Below are positions 22,319 to 34,870 of a stretch of DNA of 64,000 nt, in pieces (positions within the stretch are counted from its first letter, which is position 1; each line of letters opens with the position of its first letter). The DNA is from Tetradesmus obliquus. Lineage: Eukaryota; Chlorophyta; Chlorophyceae; Sphaeropleales; Scenedesmaceae. The notes beneath the pieces were generated by a model. The model was not told the origin of the DNA. It saw only the letters and a list, made by a program, of their open reading frames with translations, and did not search any database. The position numbers were made by a program, and so were the translations under genes. The DNA lies in the NCBI GenBank assembly GCA_030272155.1, contig CP126191.1:9818501-9882500 (forward strand), read 5' to 3'.

Positions 22319-24851
22319 CCGGCGAGCCTGCATGGGCATGTGGTTTGCACGTGACGGGAGATGGTGGGTTGTTGTGAGTGTGTTTGACTGTGTTTTGACT
22401 CTGTTGTTGACTGTGTTTTGCATCTAGAGGCTGGGAGAGCTGCATGTGCCGTTATGATTGAGGAACGGGGTGGTGGAGAGGTGGCGAAGCACACGTATAT
22501 ATTTGGGTTGTGTGTGGGTTAGTTCGTGTGTGGGTTGTCTGCTAGAGAAAGAATAACAAAGCGCCTGCTTCGTGTGCAGTGGTTTGAGTAATCAGATCAA
22601 ACCTTTGCATGGTGATGCGACGGCGTCGCGTGAGGGTTTTGCAGCAGCTGCTGCAATGCTGTCGGGCGGGTTGTGGGCAGAACCAAGGTTTTGGGCGACA
22701 GTGCTGCTGGTTCAGCGTACCTTGTGTGCTTTTGTTACCTTTTTGCTGTTTATGGCGTTGGCCGCCATCAGTCACCTTGCTTTATGCTCTCGCTGCTGCA
22801 CTGACTGGATGAGTAGGTTCATGCGCTTGGGTGCTTTGTGTAGGGCGTGTGTGACAGACGCTGCTGCATGCAACAAACTGGTGGAAGCATCACATGAGAT
22901 GCTTGCAGGCACGTTTTGCATGCTGGGATGGGGTCTGCACGCTGTGCTGTCAGGTTTCTTGCAACATGCAAGCGCATGCGACGCTCTCTTAGATGACTTG
23001 ACTGCCTCTGTCGATGGTGGTGGTGTTTGTGGTGCTGCTGCTGCTGTTTTTTTTTTGTGCTGGTGCCTTAATGTCAATGCTGCTGTGCGGTGCATGCCTG
23101 TGGCCCGCACAACCCACACAGGCGCACTCACACTGCTGGCACTGCTGAGCTTCTAAGTGTATGCAGTTTATGGCCGGAGGTCGATCCAGCCGTGCATGTG
23201 ATGGCACTGTATGTTGCAGTAAGTAAGGGTGACGGGACAACACACTGCCTTCCTGCAAGTTGCAGTAAATCAGTCTGCACTGGGGATGCACAGTGGCTAG
23301 CACTTTTGTTTGCAGTTTAGTGCTATGTTGCTGCCTGGTCTGTGTCGTTCAAGCAGGTCAGTTGCTTGTGCTGCATACTCTCTCGCCCTTGGCGGGAAGC
23401 AACAGGCTGTTTTGAATTGTTGCAGTTTTTTTTTCGTGCTGGTGGTGAGGGTGGCGCGACGGGGCGTCTCATGCAAGAAAATGCATCATTTGGCATGATG
23501 ACTGTAGCGTTGATGTTGTACCCCACTCTTGGCCAAAGAATGCATTACGCATCTGACCACAGCACGTTGCCGTCACAGGCATGCTTTGCATACTAGATAT
23601 AACCAAAGGCATTAGGTTAAAACCATTGCAAGCTGGCTGCAGTTTGCAGGTTTGTGGCACTCTGCATGTGTGTTGGATGTGAGCATTCCACCAACTGAGC
23701 TTTTATGGGGTTACTCACTGTGTTGACCTTATGTGGCAGGGAACACTTCACACACTGCTCGTTTCTTTCACAGGGCGTTGTTTAATGCAGTGGTGTGTTT
23801 GGGTGGGTCCAACATGTCTTACAATGCACCAGTTGCAATCTTGTTGATGGGAGACTTACATATGCCTAGTTGCTGCATGGCACGAGGCAAGCTGCACCAC
23901 CTGTGTGCACCCCCTGAGCCTTGTCTGGCTCCTTTGAGGGTGGGCCTGTGGCCCTACTTTGGTGGTAACTGGTTGGCAAGGCAAAAGCTGCTGTGGTACA
24001 GCCCGCATGAGGGCGCCGCCCCTGAGGGTGCAATGCAACATCTGCCACAAGCAACGCTGCCAATGCTGCAAGCGGTGCTCAGCATTGTTGGGTTGTTGCT
24101 TTGTGCCAGTGTTGCGTGCAGTTAGTGCGGCATGCCGCTTGCATGCATCGGCACAGGGTCACGCACGGTACCGAAAGGGGGGTGTCATTGTCAGGGCGGC
24201 TCTGCTGCTGCGCCTGCCATGTTCTCTTGCAAATCATTCGTTAGACATGGATATTTACAGCCTGCGAGGCTTTGTTTTGTTTTTCCAGACGCATGGGGCC
24301 AGCATGGGCACACACTCACAGAGACTGCAACATGCATTGCTGTCATTACGTGTCACTGCTGGTGCATCTGCTGAAGACAGCTGCACATGCATGCATGTAT
24401 GCACGGAGGCAGTGCTGTTTGTTTTTACGTAGAAGTATGTCGGGGCAAAACTCAAGGCATGTTTGAGGTTTCGACTGGGCGGGTTGACTGGTTTTGTGTG
24501 TGTGGGGTGTTACTGGGAGACTCCTGCTTGCGCGTCCTGTTCCTCATGGGGTGCTGCCTGAAGTGCCTCGTACCCAGCTGTACTGCTGTCGCTGCAATCA
24601 GCATATGTTGCTGCGCTTGGACATCAACGTTATCCTGAAGCGGCTGCAGCTATCCCGCATGGTGCTATGTACAGTGGTGTCACCAAGCGCGGCAACGTGC
24701 AGAAGTGGTGCATGGTGAACCAACTTCGGCTACAGCCCTGCTGCTATGTTTGGTGGATCGGGCATTTAATCTAGCTGAGTTGTGTGCACATGTATGTTGC
24801 GGGCTCTTGCAGTTGCTGCCTCGAGGATTGCGCGGTACAATTGTAGTACAG
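22319..24851 (+). other. T/G-rich 3' flank of the membrane-protein gene
   Basis: About 2.5 kb with strong T and G excess on the plus strand and no recognisable coding domain. A 194-codon ORF at 22572-23156 is Cys/Ala-rich without family features and is probably chance. The tract ends at an inverted TGTAA repeat, consistent with one long 3' UTR. Confidence 0.5.
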
Positions 24852-24866
24852 TGTAACATCGTTACA
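24852..24866. terminator. Candidate bidirectional polyadenylation signal
   Basis: TGTAACATCGTTACA places the algal poly(A) word TGTAA on both strands (6-bp arms, 3-bp spacer). It lies between the convergent membrane-protein and oxidoreductase genes, where T/G excess switches to A/C excess on the plus strand. Function is inferred from motif and position. Confidence 0.5.
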
Positions 24867-26058
24867 TATATGCATGCCGCCACACGCTCCAACCCACAGG
24901 GTTCAGGCCTGAACCTGCCTAGGCAGCTGCGCAGATGCGATGACAGAAATAAATACAAGAGTGCGATCATAGCGCAATTAAACTGCTTATCAGCAGGAAC
25001 ATGTACATGGCTGTCAACCAGCCATCAACCATAACCATTCTTGATTGCCATGCTCTGCCAGGCTCAGCACCTTCCGACACCTCACTCTCCACACTCTCAC
25101 TTATGACAAAGGGCCAACCACTCGAGAGGGTTGTGACATGTAACACAGGCCCTGAGGGCACCTTGAATCATATTAGAAACAGCGCTTGATTTTGAATTTG
25201 AATTTGACATCATGGAATCGAAATCTAGTAAACACGGCAATCTGAAATCACTCGAGTCAATGACATGGCACAGATTCACAGTGTGAACATGACACTCTGC
25301 CGTTTAACAGGCAGCAGGAAGTTCTTGATGGGTCACTGACAGTCTCACACACTATTTGTAGCACATCGTCATATGCTTCTACTGCCCTAGGCCCACCGCT
25401 GCAAGGGTCTTCTGCCCTACATTGCTGGCAGCTGCCAACGCCAAATGCCCTACGCTGCTCACAGCTGCAGGCGTCATCTGAGCGAGGATAGCGCCGGGCT
25501 GATTCTTCCAAGCAGCCTTGCAAAGTTTATAGCCTGGGAATGCCAGCGCGTCCACACATCTGTGGCCGGTTGCGCAGTGGCTGTCGTGAGTGCAGTAGCA
25601 CTGGTTTAGGGCACTGTGAGGCGCAGCAAAGCAGGCAGGCGGTGCAGCATACGGCAGTGAGGGACTTGCACGATGCTGGAGTGACAGTACTGCACACTGC
25701 ACACTAGTGTGCAAGGCAGTGCTGGCAGGAATTGTGCCGCGCAGCGTGCATCGAGCAGTGCTGCCCCCGGCATGGTTCAAATACTCCTCGGCGCTGCTAC
25801 GATACAGATCGCTGCTGGAGCTGGCACTGCAAACGAGAGCCTCCTCTGCTGGGCTGGTGCATTGGCTGTCGTTCCCTCCGGTGCGCAATACGTTCGTGCA
25901 GTGGTGCCCGCGAACAAAAACCTGGCGCTGCTACTATACAGATTGCTGCTGGAGCTGGCACAGCGAACGAGCCTGCTCCTCATGCTGCGCTGGTGCGTTG
26001 GCTGCCAGTGCCTGCAGCGCGCACTACGTTCGCTCAGCAAATTTCTGGAAGCCGCTCG
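24867..26058 (-). other. 3' flank of the oxidoreductase gene
   Basis: About 1.2 kb, A/C-rich on plus, with no supported gene. It contains a tandem duplication at 25791-26045. Another TGTAA is at 25139-25143 on plus, so the plus-strand transcript could end there instead. Confidence 0.45.
25791..26045. repeat. Tandem duplication, unit about 134 bp
   Basis: Two copies start with GCGCTGCTAC at 25791 and 25925 and share the segment through GCTGCTGGAGCTGGCAC and beyond, with moderate divergence. Part of a third, weaker copy may precede them (about 25735-25790). It lies just 3' of the oxidoreductase stop codon. Confidence 0.8.
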
Positions 26059-26808
26059 TCAATCCTCCAAACTTCCTCTTTTCACTACATAGGGAACAGT
26101 TCTCTCCCTTTCTGCACACCTGCAGTGAGGCGTCGGCTCAAAGCGGCCCTGCTGCGCCATGCTGTCAAACAGGCGCGTCCTGAACAGGCCTGCTGGGTCG
26201 TGCTGCCTGCTGAGGGCCAGCAGCTGGCCAAACCTGGGGTACAGGGGCGCCACGGGGCACTTGGGGTGCGTGAAGGTGCGGTCAAAGTTCTTGCCCTGCA
26301 GCAATCAGTAACAGCGCAACAGGGGTTGAGTCATGCTTGCAGCAGCTTGATATCTGCGCACTTGGGGTGCGTGAAGGTGCGGTCAAAGTTCTTGCCCTGC
26401 AGCATGCATTGACAGTGCAGCAGGGTTAGGCTACAGCTTGCAGCATCTCAATATGTGCGCACTTGGGGTGCGTGAAGGTGCGGTCATGGTTCTTGCCCTG
26501 TTAAAAATTTCAACGCGCAGGGGTGTGGCGGCAGCAGCAGGAGCACGGGGACAGTTGAGGCTCGGCCATTGAACACGATGTCGAGTGCCAGGGGTGGCTG
26601 GTGTTGCAGTCAACGCTCTTGCCTTGAAGGGGGCAGTGGCAGCGCAACAATGTTGCCGCCACTTCAAGCGTCAAGGAGGGAGGAGCAACCGTGTTGGGTG
26701 CAGTGGTAGGCTCATGCCCAGGTATGGCAGGTCAGCTTGACGTGTGCATGTGCATGTTACGCAGGTGATGCTTCATAGCAAAGCAGGAGCAATAATGAGC
26801 AGCAGCAG

Positions 26809-26843
<35 letters not shown>

Positions 26844-29091
26844 GCAGCCATGCCCCGTGCACTCACCCAGTGCGGCCTGCCCTTGTACTTGCACAGCGTG
26901 AACTCCTCCACCAGGTCCAGCACAAACTGGTACCTGCAGCAACGACGCAGCAGCAGCAGCAGCAGCAGCACTGAGTATCAGCAGCAGCAACAACCAACAG
27001 CTGCATTGTGGTTCAATTGCATGTCGTGCTTGCTAGCATGGATTTCCCCCACGCTAGCACGCTGTCCATGCACGTAAGGCTTGACAGGGTTGTATGGGCA
27101 TGTCGATGTGCCCTTGCCAATGCCACCTACCAATGTGCTTGGCATGGGTGTCTTCAAGGGGTTCAGTTCAGGGTTCAGGTTAAAAGTAACACCCCATTCA
27201 ACCCTGCTGATCTGCTCACCTCATCGAGTACTCGGGTGCCAGGCGTGAGCGCATCCAGGTGGACTGCACATACACCGGGCGGCTCAGGCCGCTGGTGGTG
27301 GCGGTCATGCCGTCAGAGCCGTTGCCAAAGCGAATCCTGCACGACAGCAGCAGCAGCAGCAGCAGCATGAACACGGAAAGTCAGCGCAGCAGGGTCACCA
27401 CATGTATCCCAGGCCCAGGCAGCGCTAGCTGGCACTGCCACGGTCACGCAGTGGTACAGGTGTACAAACCGGAACGGTTGAACCCTTGCAGGAATAGCCA
27501 AAACCAAAAACACAAGTATGAATCGCTCACCACATGTACCCCAGGCCCAGGCAGCGGTAGCTGGCATTGCCACAATCATGCAGTGGTACTGTTGTACAAA
27601 CCTAAACCGTTGAACCCTGGCAGGAACCCTAGCCGAATCCAGAAACACAAGCATTAATCGCTCACCACATGTACCCCAGGCCTAGGCAGCGGTAGCTGGC
27701 ATTGCCCCCTTCCTTGAGCTCCCTATCAAATGCAGCCTTGACGTCAGCAATCCAGTCGGCCAGCTGCGCAAACTCAATCGTGAACTCAGCGTCCTGTCAA
27801 GACAGCACAGAGCGCAGCACAGCAACAAACAGTTCAGGGTGCGCTGATTATGCACGGCGTGCGCCTGCATGGCTACCAGACACTGCCGACTACTTGCCAA
27901 CAACTGCTGCAACATTGTCAACATGTCGGTGGGTGCCTTATAATTCTTGCTGCAAGCAGTGCTGTTCAGGCGCTCAGTTGGTTCTGCTGACTCTGCTATG
28001 ATACGTGCTGCAGAACAAAATGTTTACGCCACGCAGCAGCTGCCCGCACCTGTGCTGTGCCGTTGAACACGCGGTGCTCGTTCCAAGTGCAGTGCTCATC
28101 ACACTCTGCAGAGGTCAAACTGCATGGCAGGGCACATATAACAGCACATACAATAGCAGCAGCAAAAAGCTTAGTGAACGACATCGCTGTGTTTCAATTG
28201 CACCAAGCAGGATCTGCAGCACCTGCCACCTGAAATGCACTGCTCAAACCGCAACGCATGTAGTGCATGCAGCAGCAGACGGCGGCCGCCGCCAGGCTGG
28301 CTGCTGCATCTTGCCTTGCCACAGCAGCAACAGCAGTACGGCAGTGGTGCGCTTGCATGCCATGACACTCAGCATCAAACACCTTGCCGCAAGCTTTGCA
28401 GCGGCTGCAAGCGTGCCATCCTTTACTTTCTGTTACGCATCAGCTAACACGCTTGTAAATCACCCACTTGTTGGTTGGCCCAGTCACGTTAGCCACCCGC
28501 TGCCTGTTGACAGACCCCCAGGCCGACGAAATGGACCCATCAGCCTGCAGCGCAGATGAGCAAGCACCAGTATCAGCACGCAGTCGCCAAACTGGTGTAT
28601 AGGTCATGCCAAGCAGCTCAAATCAGGAAGCTTTGCTCGCTATGTTGACTCTCAATGCCAACTTGCCGACTGCCTACCAGCCTGCTGTACACTGCTGGCC
28701 TGGGTAGGCTGCATCATCATTGGTACTTACCACTAGCGGGCAGACCAGGTTAGACATGATGCTGTCATCGTTGAGGCCGCTGTGCCAGATGTTGAACATA
28801 CCAGCCATAGGAGCCTGCAGCAGCAGCAGCATTGCAGAAAGGCGAGCTCAGCAACTGTCCCTTTCTCATGCGGCTAGCGTGCAGTGCGGACTTCTTGCCA
28901 ATCACCCATTCCGCCGCTGCTTGCCAGGCAGCATGACAATTTTCGCCGCAATCGTGTGTTGGCATGTGCTGCGTTGCTGCAGTGCAGCAAGCAAGCACGT
29001 GCTTCTGTGCATCAGTTGGCCAGTCAAACAGCATGCGATCCTGTGCTGTGCAAGCGGCTTTGTGAACAGGCTGAGCTGCTGCCGCCGCTGC

Positions 29092-29130
<39 letters not shown>

Positions 29131-29365
29131 AGCTGGCTGCACAAGGCGCCGATGCAACAAATGCTGTTCTTCCCCACTCGCAACGTGCACTTTGCCGCAG
29201 CAGCAGCCCACCTGGTCAGCGATGTTGGGCAGCACCGTCATGTTGACGCCTGTTGCTGCTGCTGCCCCCTCAGGCGCCAGCCTTGCCAGGAAGGCCTTGA
29301 ACTGGCGTGAGTCTGGCCTCCAGTGGATGAGAACGTGTGGGCTGATCTGCAGGAGGCAGCAGTGC

Positions 29366-29421
<56 letters not shown>

Positions 29422-31029
29422 GCGCAGCAGCAGCAGCAGCATGTGGGGTCACTTGTGCAATCATGTGTCAAGGCTGCGACCTCAGGTAAATAGGATCTGC
29501 AGGCTTTGAAGTTTGCAGGTACTAATAAGCGTGTGTATACAGCGGGAACAGTGTGCTATTTGAGGTGTAGTACATGACCCACCTTGAGCAGCCTGTTGAT
29601 CTCAGCCATCATGTCCTTGTCATTTTTCACGACCGTGATCAGCTCCGTGTGGGTGGGTGGCGTCAGCTGCAGCAGGAGCTCCGTAATAACTCCAAACATG
29701 CCCAACCCGCCGTTGAAAGCCTTGAACTCTGGATCCGATGGCTGCGACACGTGCACGGTGCCACGCCCGTCGACCCACGTGACTTCGAGCACCGTGTCGG
29801 CGAGGGTGTTTGTGGTGAGGTCGCCTGATCCGTGTGCTGACGTGGCCAGAATTCCAGCAAGGGTGAGGCCTTGGTAAGCAGGCAGGGATCCGATCTACAG
29901 TACAGAAACACAGTACAGACACACAGGAAGGCAACCTGATCACACAGCATGGCATGGCATGTTGTGCCCCATTTGTTAGCCGGCAGGGACTTCTGCCAAG
30001 ACGGCAGGATTGAAGTGGAGCAGCACTGATAATCCCGGGCATAGAAGCTTCCTGCGGCAGCTGTTAATGTGGCGCTCAAGCCTGCATGAAGACTGTGGCT
30101 GTACATAACAAACTCGACCATACCGTAACAGTATGGCAGTGCACCCTCACCTGCACGCTCATGCCAGCCTTAGTTGCTGCAGTCAGCAGCTCCCCGACCG
30201 TCATGCCAGCACCCACACGCATGGTGCTCTTGGCAGTGTCGGTTGCCAGCACCTGCGCAGCAGCATACACACAGGATGAGACTGCCAGAGTTATGCAGCT
30301 GCCGCAACTGCTACCAGAGGCTGTCAAACCTGCTCGTGAAAGCATGCTGCGGTGTGCCATTGCAGGGGTGACCAAGCATGCTCATCACTGGACATGCTGC
30401 ATGCTCGCACCAAGCACAGTGAGTCTACTGCGCTGCAAACATACCGTGTTGAGCTTGTTGTGGAGGATGGCAACCTCCAGGGGCTTTGAGCTAGCAACTG
30501 CTGTGCGGGCCGCCTGCTCCTGGCTGACTGCTGCAGGCCTCACAGGCGAAGGCGCCACTGGGCACACAAAGGTGGCTGTGCTGTGGAATTTGGGCCGAGA
30601 GGCACGCACTGTGACTTGCTGCCCTGCTGAGGCCTTTGTATAGTAGTAGCTGATTATGGAAGCCACCTCTGCTGTGCTAGTTGGCACGGGGAGGGAGTCT
30701 GCGCCACACTGCAGGTAATGGTAAGCTGCGACGTACGAGCTGGGTGTCTCATAAACATCGATTTCGGCGTTCTGGGTTGCAGCTCCTGCAGGGGCAAGCA
30801 GTTTGGCAAGCAGCAGCTGCTGTCAGCATTTCACAGCTCCAGGAAGCTGGTCAGCAGCAGGCCAGCCTGATGACACAGACTGTGGGGCTAGCACTGGCTT
30901 GGGCATCTGCTGCATAAAGGGCGGGTCGAATAAAGCAGCGATTATTTGTTGGTGCTGATGGGACTCACCAAGAACTGCGAGTGCAGCCCACGAGAGCAAC
31001 ACCACTCGGAGCACCACGGAAGAAGCCAT
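26059..31029 (-). CDS. L-gulonolactone oxidase-like FAD enzyme (plant GulLO / aldonolactone oxidase family)
   Basis: Twelve exons on the minus strand: 31029-30969, 30785-30445, 30252-30151, 29894-29583, 29346-29212, 28814-28731, 28544-28464, 28103-28050, 27793-27666, 27336-27220, 26933-26867, 26295-26059; 572 aa. Residues 1-20 form a signal peptide (MASSVVLRVVLLSWAALAVL), so the product is probably secretory. The FAD-binding half contains VGAGMTVGELL and LPAYQGLTLAGIL followed by ATSAHGSG (His189). The C-terminal aldonolactone-oxidase half ends with RPHWGKNF, the conserved HWxKN motif. The family oxidises L-gulono-, L-galactono- or D-arabinono-1,4-lactone, giving ascorbate or an analogue. Substrate cannot be assigned. 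Exon 8 follows a tandem AGAG acceptor; the second AG keeps the frame. Exons 9 and 12 have duplicated edges inside the adjacent introns. Confidence 0.9.
26257..26500 (-). repeat. Exon 12 start and acceptor present in three tandem copies
   Basis: Copies begin with GCACTTGGGGTGCG at 26257, 26358 and 26459, an exact 101-bp spacing. Each carries the first about 40 bp of exon 12 (coding GKNFDRTFTHPKC) and an upstream AG acceptor. Only the copy at 26257 continues into the full exon. The other two lie in the intron and are decoys. Confidence 0.9.
27396..27710 (-). repeat. Exon 9 end and donor present in three tandem copies
   Basis: Copies start with CACCACATGTA at 27396, 27528 and 27663 (spacing 132 and 135 bp). 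Each contains the complement of the exon 9 end (coding GNASYRCLGLGYMW) and the donor region. The copy at 27663 is the functional one, joined to the rest of exon 9. The copy at 27528 keeps GTGAGC; the copy at 27396 reads GTGACC. Confidence 0.9.
29366..29421. repeat. (CAG)n array in an oxidoreductase intron
   Basis: About 18 CAG units on plus (CTG in gene sense), just downstream in plus coordinates of exon 5. A second array of opposite orientation, (CTG)n at 29093-29132, lies in the next intron. Confidence 0.9.
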
Positions 31030-34000
31030 GGTGGCGGGCTTTTTGATTCCTGACAAGTACAAGCAATTACACAGAACGAAACACCAAGCAAAGCACTCTG
31101 GCCTGCTTGTAGCATTTATGGTCCACAAATGCGACACAGCCAGTGTAACCGTATGCAGCTTCTTTGTCGGTGCCGGTGTTCCGCAAGGGTTTTCCGCAAG
31201 GGGAGGCCCCGGCCGAGCCTGCAAGTAGCAGCTAAGAAGCCGCACGTAAAACCTTGTCCATCATATCATTAATGGTCACCATGAGTTTGGCAAGTGTGAT
31301 GAAGGCAGCTGGGACCCAGCTTCTGGGTCGACATGAGCCCTGGCAGGGTCGTGACCTTCGCACGGCATCCGCGCCATTGCAGCTTTTGTACAACATCAAC
31401 GGCTGATTTAGCAGCCAAAGTAGTGCCGAGTTGCACGATCCTTCTCAGAATATCACGCAATTCCCGCAATATCTTGCGGCTGGACAGCATGCTTTCTCTC
31501 AAGAACTGTGCCTTTGAACAGAACGATGCTCACTCTACACACTTCCCGCGAAATCTTGGCATTGGTCTCAGGCTGGTTACCGGAAGCATGCACACGATTG
31601 TCACGAAAAACGGCCAAAAAGGATGTTCATAATCAGCAACTGCCAAAGAGCGAGGTGCGCAATGTGCGCATCTTCATACAAGAGTGTCAGCACGTTGGCT
31701 GTCTTGCAAAGCTATGGAGAGGCACATGCCAGACTCGGTCACACCAATGTCTGCCTACAGCATCTGCATAGCCTGCTGACAAAATCGGCTGATGCGCAGT
31801 CACACATCTTCGCACATAACCCAAAAGTGCACGTGCACCTGCTGCACAGCTACCTACTCTTGGGACAACACAGACCTTGAACATGCATGGCCACTATTGT
31901 GGGTAGAACTGCAATACAATCCTGTCATTGTTGCCAGTCAATACGACCTGGCAATCAAATGTGCAGCATGCACAGCAACAAAGAACAACTCGCTATGGCA
32001 ATCCCTGTCAACACATGCATGCAGGCCCAGGGCACATTGCGCCACACCCACCAGCCGTGCGGGAAATGTCAAGCACACAATTGCACAGCCCCGGTAAATA
32101 TTGCATACCCACACACAAAGCCCCACATCCTGCTCCTGGTTGCCCACACTGCCAATCCTGTATCTGAATTGGCCATCAATGTTGCGGCTCTCAGACTCGC
32201 CATACCACCCCCTGCACACTCTCCTGCACACTTGCGCAACACATACACATACACATACACGAAGACAATCAAGCACAGAGCTCTGGGGACAAAGCGACTG
32301 CGGCATGAAAAGGCGGACGCTGCGCTGCCTAGCTGACATCCAAGCCACCTTTTCAAGAAATGCAGCCCAGCACCAGGCCAGCACTGCCTGGCCTTGAGCT
32401 GCTGCTCGAGCAGCATACGATTCAACAAAGCAAAAGCCGCTTCACTCGACCTGGCGTCGACTACTGCATGCTCCTAGCCGTAGCATCTCCACCTTGCGTT
32501 TAGACCAACCCGTGGCAGATGCTGGGAGGGCGCACAGCTCCACGCCAAACCACGATCCACAACAGCTGCCAACAGCTGCTGCAGCTGTGTAAGATCCAGC
32601 AGCTGGTCAGAGCTGGCCAGCTGTCCATGGACAGGCGCAAGCCGACAAAGCGGCAAGACTGCCACACAACGCAAATCAGCTGGAAGACGGGATGTTGATT
32701 ATTGTGGAGCATCACACGCGCACGCGGTATGGAAACCAGCATGCGCCAACCTGCAGCGGCAAGCATCACACGCCCGCACGCGGAAATACTGCAGGACCCC
32801 GGGATGCATGAAACGAGGCGAGAAGAGGCCATCACAGCTGCACTTACGGGCCAGGCGAGCTGCTGTTTGCTGCAGAGTGGGCCACTCTCAAATCACCAGC
32901 CCAACATGCTCCCAAGCGTTGGCAGCCACCGCATATACTGCACCCACTCAAGACATGCTGTCGCCATGAATATTTGAGAGCACAGGGGCAGGTCACCAGC
33001 TGCAGCTGCGCCAAGGCTGGCAATGCACAGGCATGACAGCCACAGGCAAAGCACGCGGAGATGAAATCGCAGCACGCCCAGCCCGCACCACAGCAAATGC
33101 AGTGCCGAAGCAACAAAGAGCTCACTCACTTCAGCTGATCAGATCAGATTCCCTGAGCTGCGGGAGAGCATCTAAATGACTGAGACAAGCCCCAAGTCCT
33201 GACCAAGCCACGACACGTTGGTTTGTACCATTATCGTCATCGCAGTCACATCCTGACACGCCGCAACACCTGTCATACGACGCAATCCAATAACAAGTAC
33301 GCCTGGGGCCAGCTCACGCAAGAAAATGTGAGCCGGCCATGAATTGCAAAGAACACACCCACTGGAACGACATGTCAGCATACAATCGGGCGCTGGATAT
33401 TGTACAACAAGCACATTGCACACACGCGTGGCAGGATGCGCCACATCACAAGCTGTCAAAGCCCAGACCCGCACACAGCAGTGGGTGGGTCGCAACACAT
33501 ACCAGCAGCATACACCCAGAATAACAAGCAAATACAGCACAGCCCGGCTCAACCCCAGCTGCAGGCGTACCGGGTTGAGCGAGGCACCAACAGGCAAAGG
33601 CATGCTAGCCCTTGCGGCTGCGCAAACCCTAACAAAGACCTGCTGGGCAATTGCTGGCTCAGCTGTGCAGCAAGCCAGCCTGCTGCAGGGCCGTCACACA
33701 GGGTGTGTGCACACCCTCAGCGCAGACCAGCTAGCTGCTGCACTACCATTTCATTGGCGCCCACAGGTGGAAAGACTGGCAGCAGGGCACCCACACGCCC
33801 GCCCCAACATCCAGCAGCACCCGACTTTTCAAAAGGTGCGCTGTGGTAGGATGCAAAACTGTGGCCAGCTGAGTTTGAGCTGCGCCTGACTGCCTGAAAA
33901 CAGCGGATGAGTTGGAAACACAGATGGAGAGGGAAACACGCGAGGTAACCGGTGCACGCGCACACTCGCCCACCCAGACACCACACAGGTTCAAGCAACA

Positions 34001-34814
34001 ACACACTGCTCTGTTGGGGTTGCTGCAAGCTGACTCAACACACGATGCATAACTGCATGCATCCAGCACTTTGTCTGTCTTGCAGACGCTTGCCCGGATA
34101 CGACACGCTGCCACGCAAATAAACTCACACGGCAGCAATGCAAGCATTGCTAGTCGCTGGCTGCAGCAGCTACACACGCACGACAAGCACACACAACACG
34201 CACAAAGCAACTGCAAAGAGATCCACGTCCGGCAACAATTTCACTTCATCACCATGTAACGCTACAAAGCGGCTGCACAGATAGCAGCAGTCCTGGGTCA
34301 TGCAGTGCTCAGTGTTGATGCCAGGACACCGCTGCTGCAGCTGCCCCGCACATCCAATGCGTGGCGCTCCACGCCAAAATCTGCTTGAGCAGCACATGTC
34401 ACAAAAAGCAGCCGAGCACAGCCAGTGCGCGCAGCAGCGAGCCAGATCCAAGAGCATGTCTGCTGACACCGATACGCGGTTCGCATGCGTGCTGCGCTGC
34501 ACCAAATATGCAAGAGCAGGACATGCCGTGGACGCTGCTCAACCATGCCAGCTGCACTACCTTGCAGCCTCCACCTCGACAACACCTGAATGAAACTGGC
34601 CTGGTACAAAGATCCCACATAAGCCTGCTGCCTACCTGCCAAAACTGCATGCAAGAGCAAAAGTACACAAAACAGCCAACAACTACGTATACATGTACAA
34701 GGCAGCGTCTTCAGCATGTACACAGACGGCACCTGGGCTGGCGCGCACTTGCCAGGCCAACAACTTCCAAACAGCCACAGCTGCCACCAGCAGCGACATA
34801 TCCTCACGCTGCTG

Positions 34815-34850
<36 letters not shown>

Positions 34851-34870
34851 GTGGTGCTGCTGGTGCTTCC
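31030..34870 (-). other. Oxidoreductase promoter, then long 3' flank of the SDP1-like gene
   Basis: The first few hundred bases (31030 to about 31300) are the 5' flank of the oxidoreductase gene. From about 31.3 to 34.87 kb the plus strand is A/C-rich with no supported gene, matching the long 3' flanks seen after other genes. A (CTG)n array on plus is present at about 34806-34850, just before the SDP1 stop codon. Confidence 0.45.

Noticed and set aside
22572-23156. 194-codon open frame on the plus strand with hydrophobic stretches
   Set aside because: It lies in the T/G-rich 3' flank. Cys/Leu/Ala-rich translation is expected from TG/CTG-rich DNA, and no splice structure or family was recognised.
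26257-26500. Regular 101-bp spacing suggestive of a CRISPR-like array
   Set aside because: Units are exon-edge copies in a eukaryotic intron, with repeats and spacers both duplicated. There are no short palindromic repeats and no cas genes.
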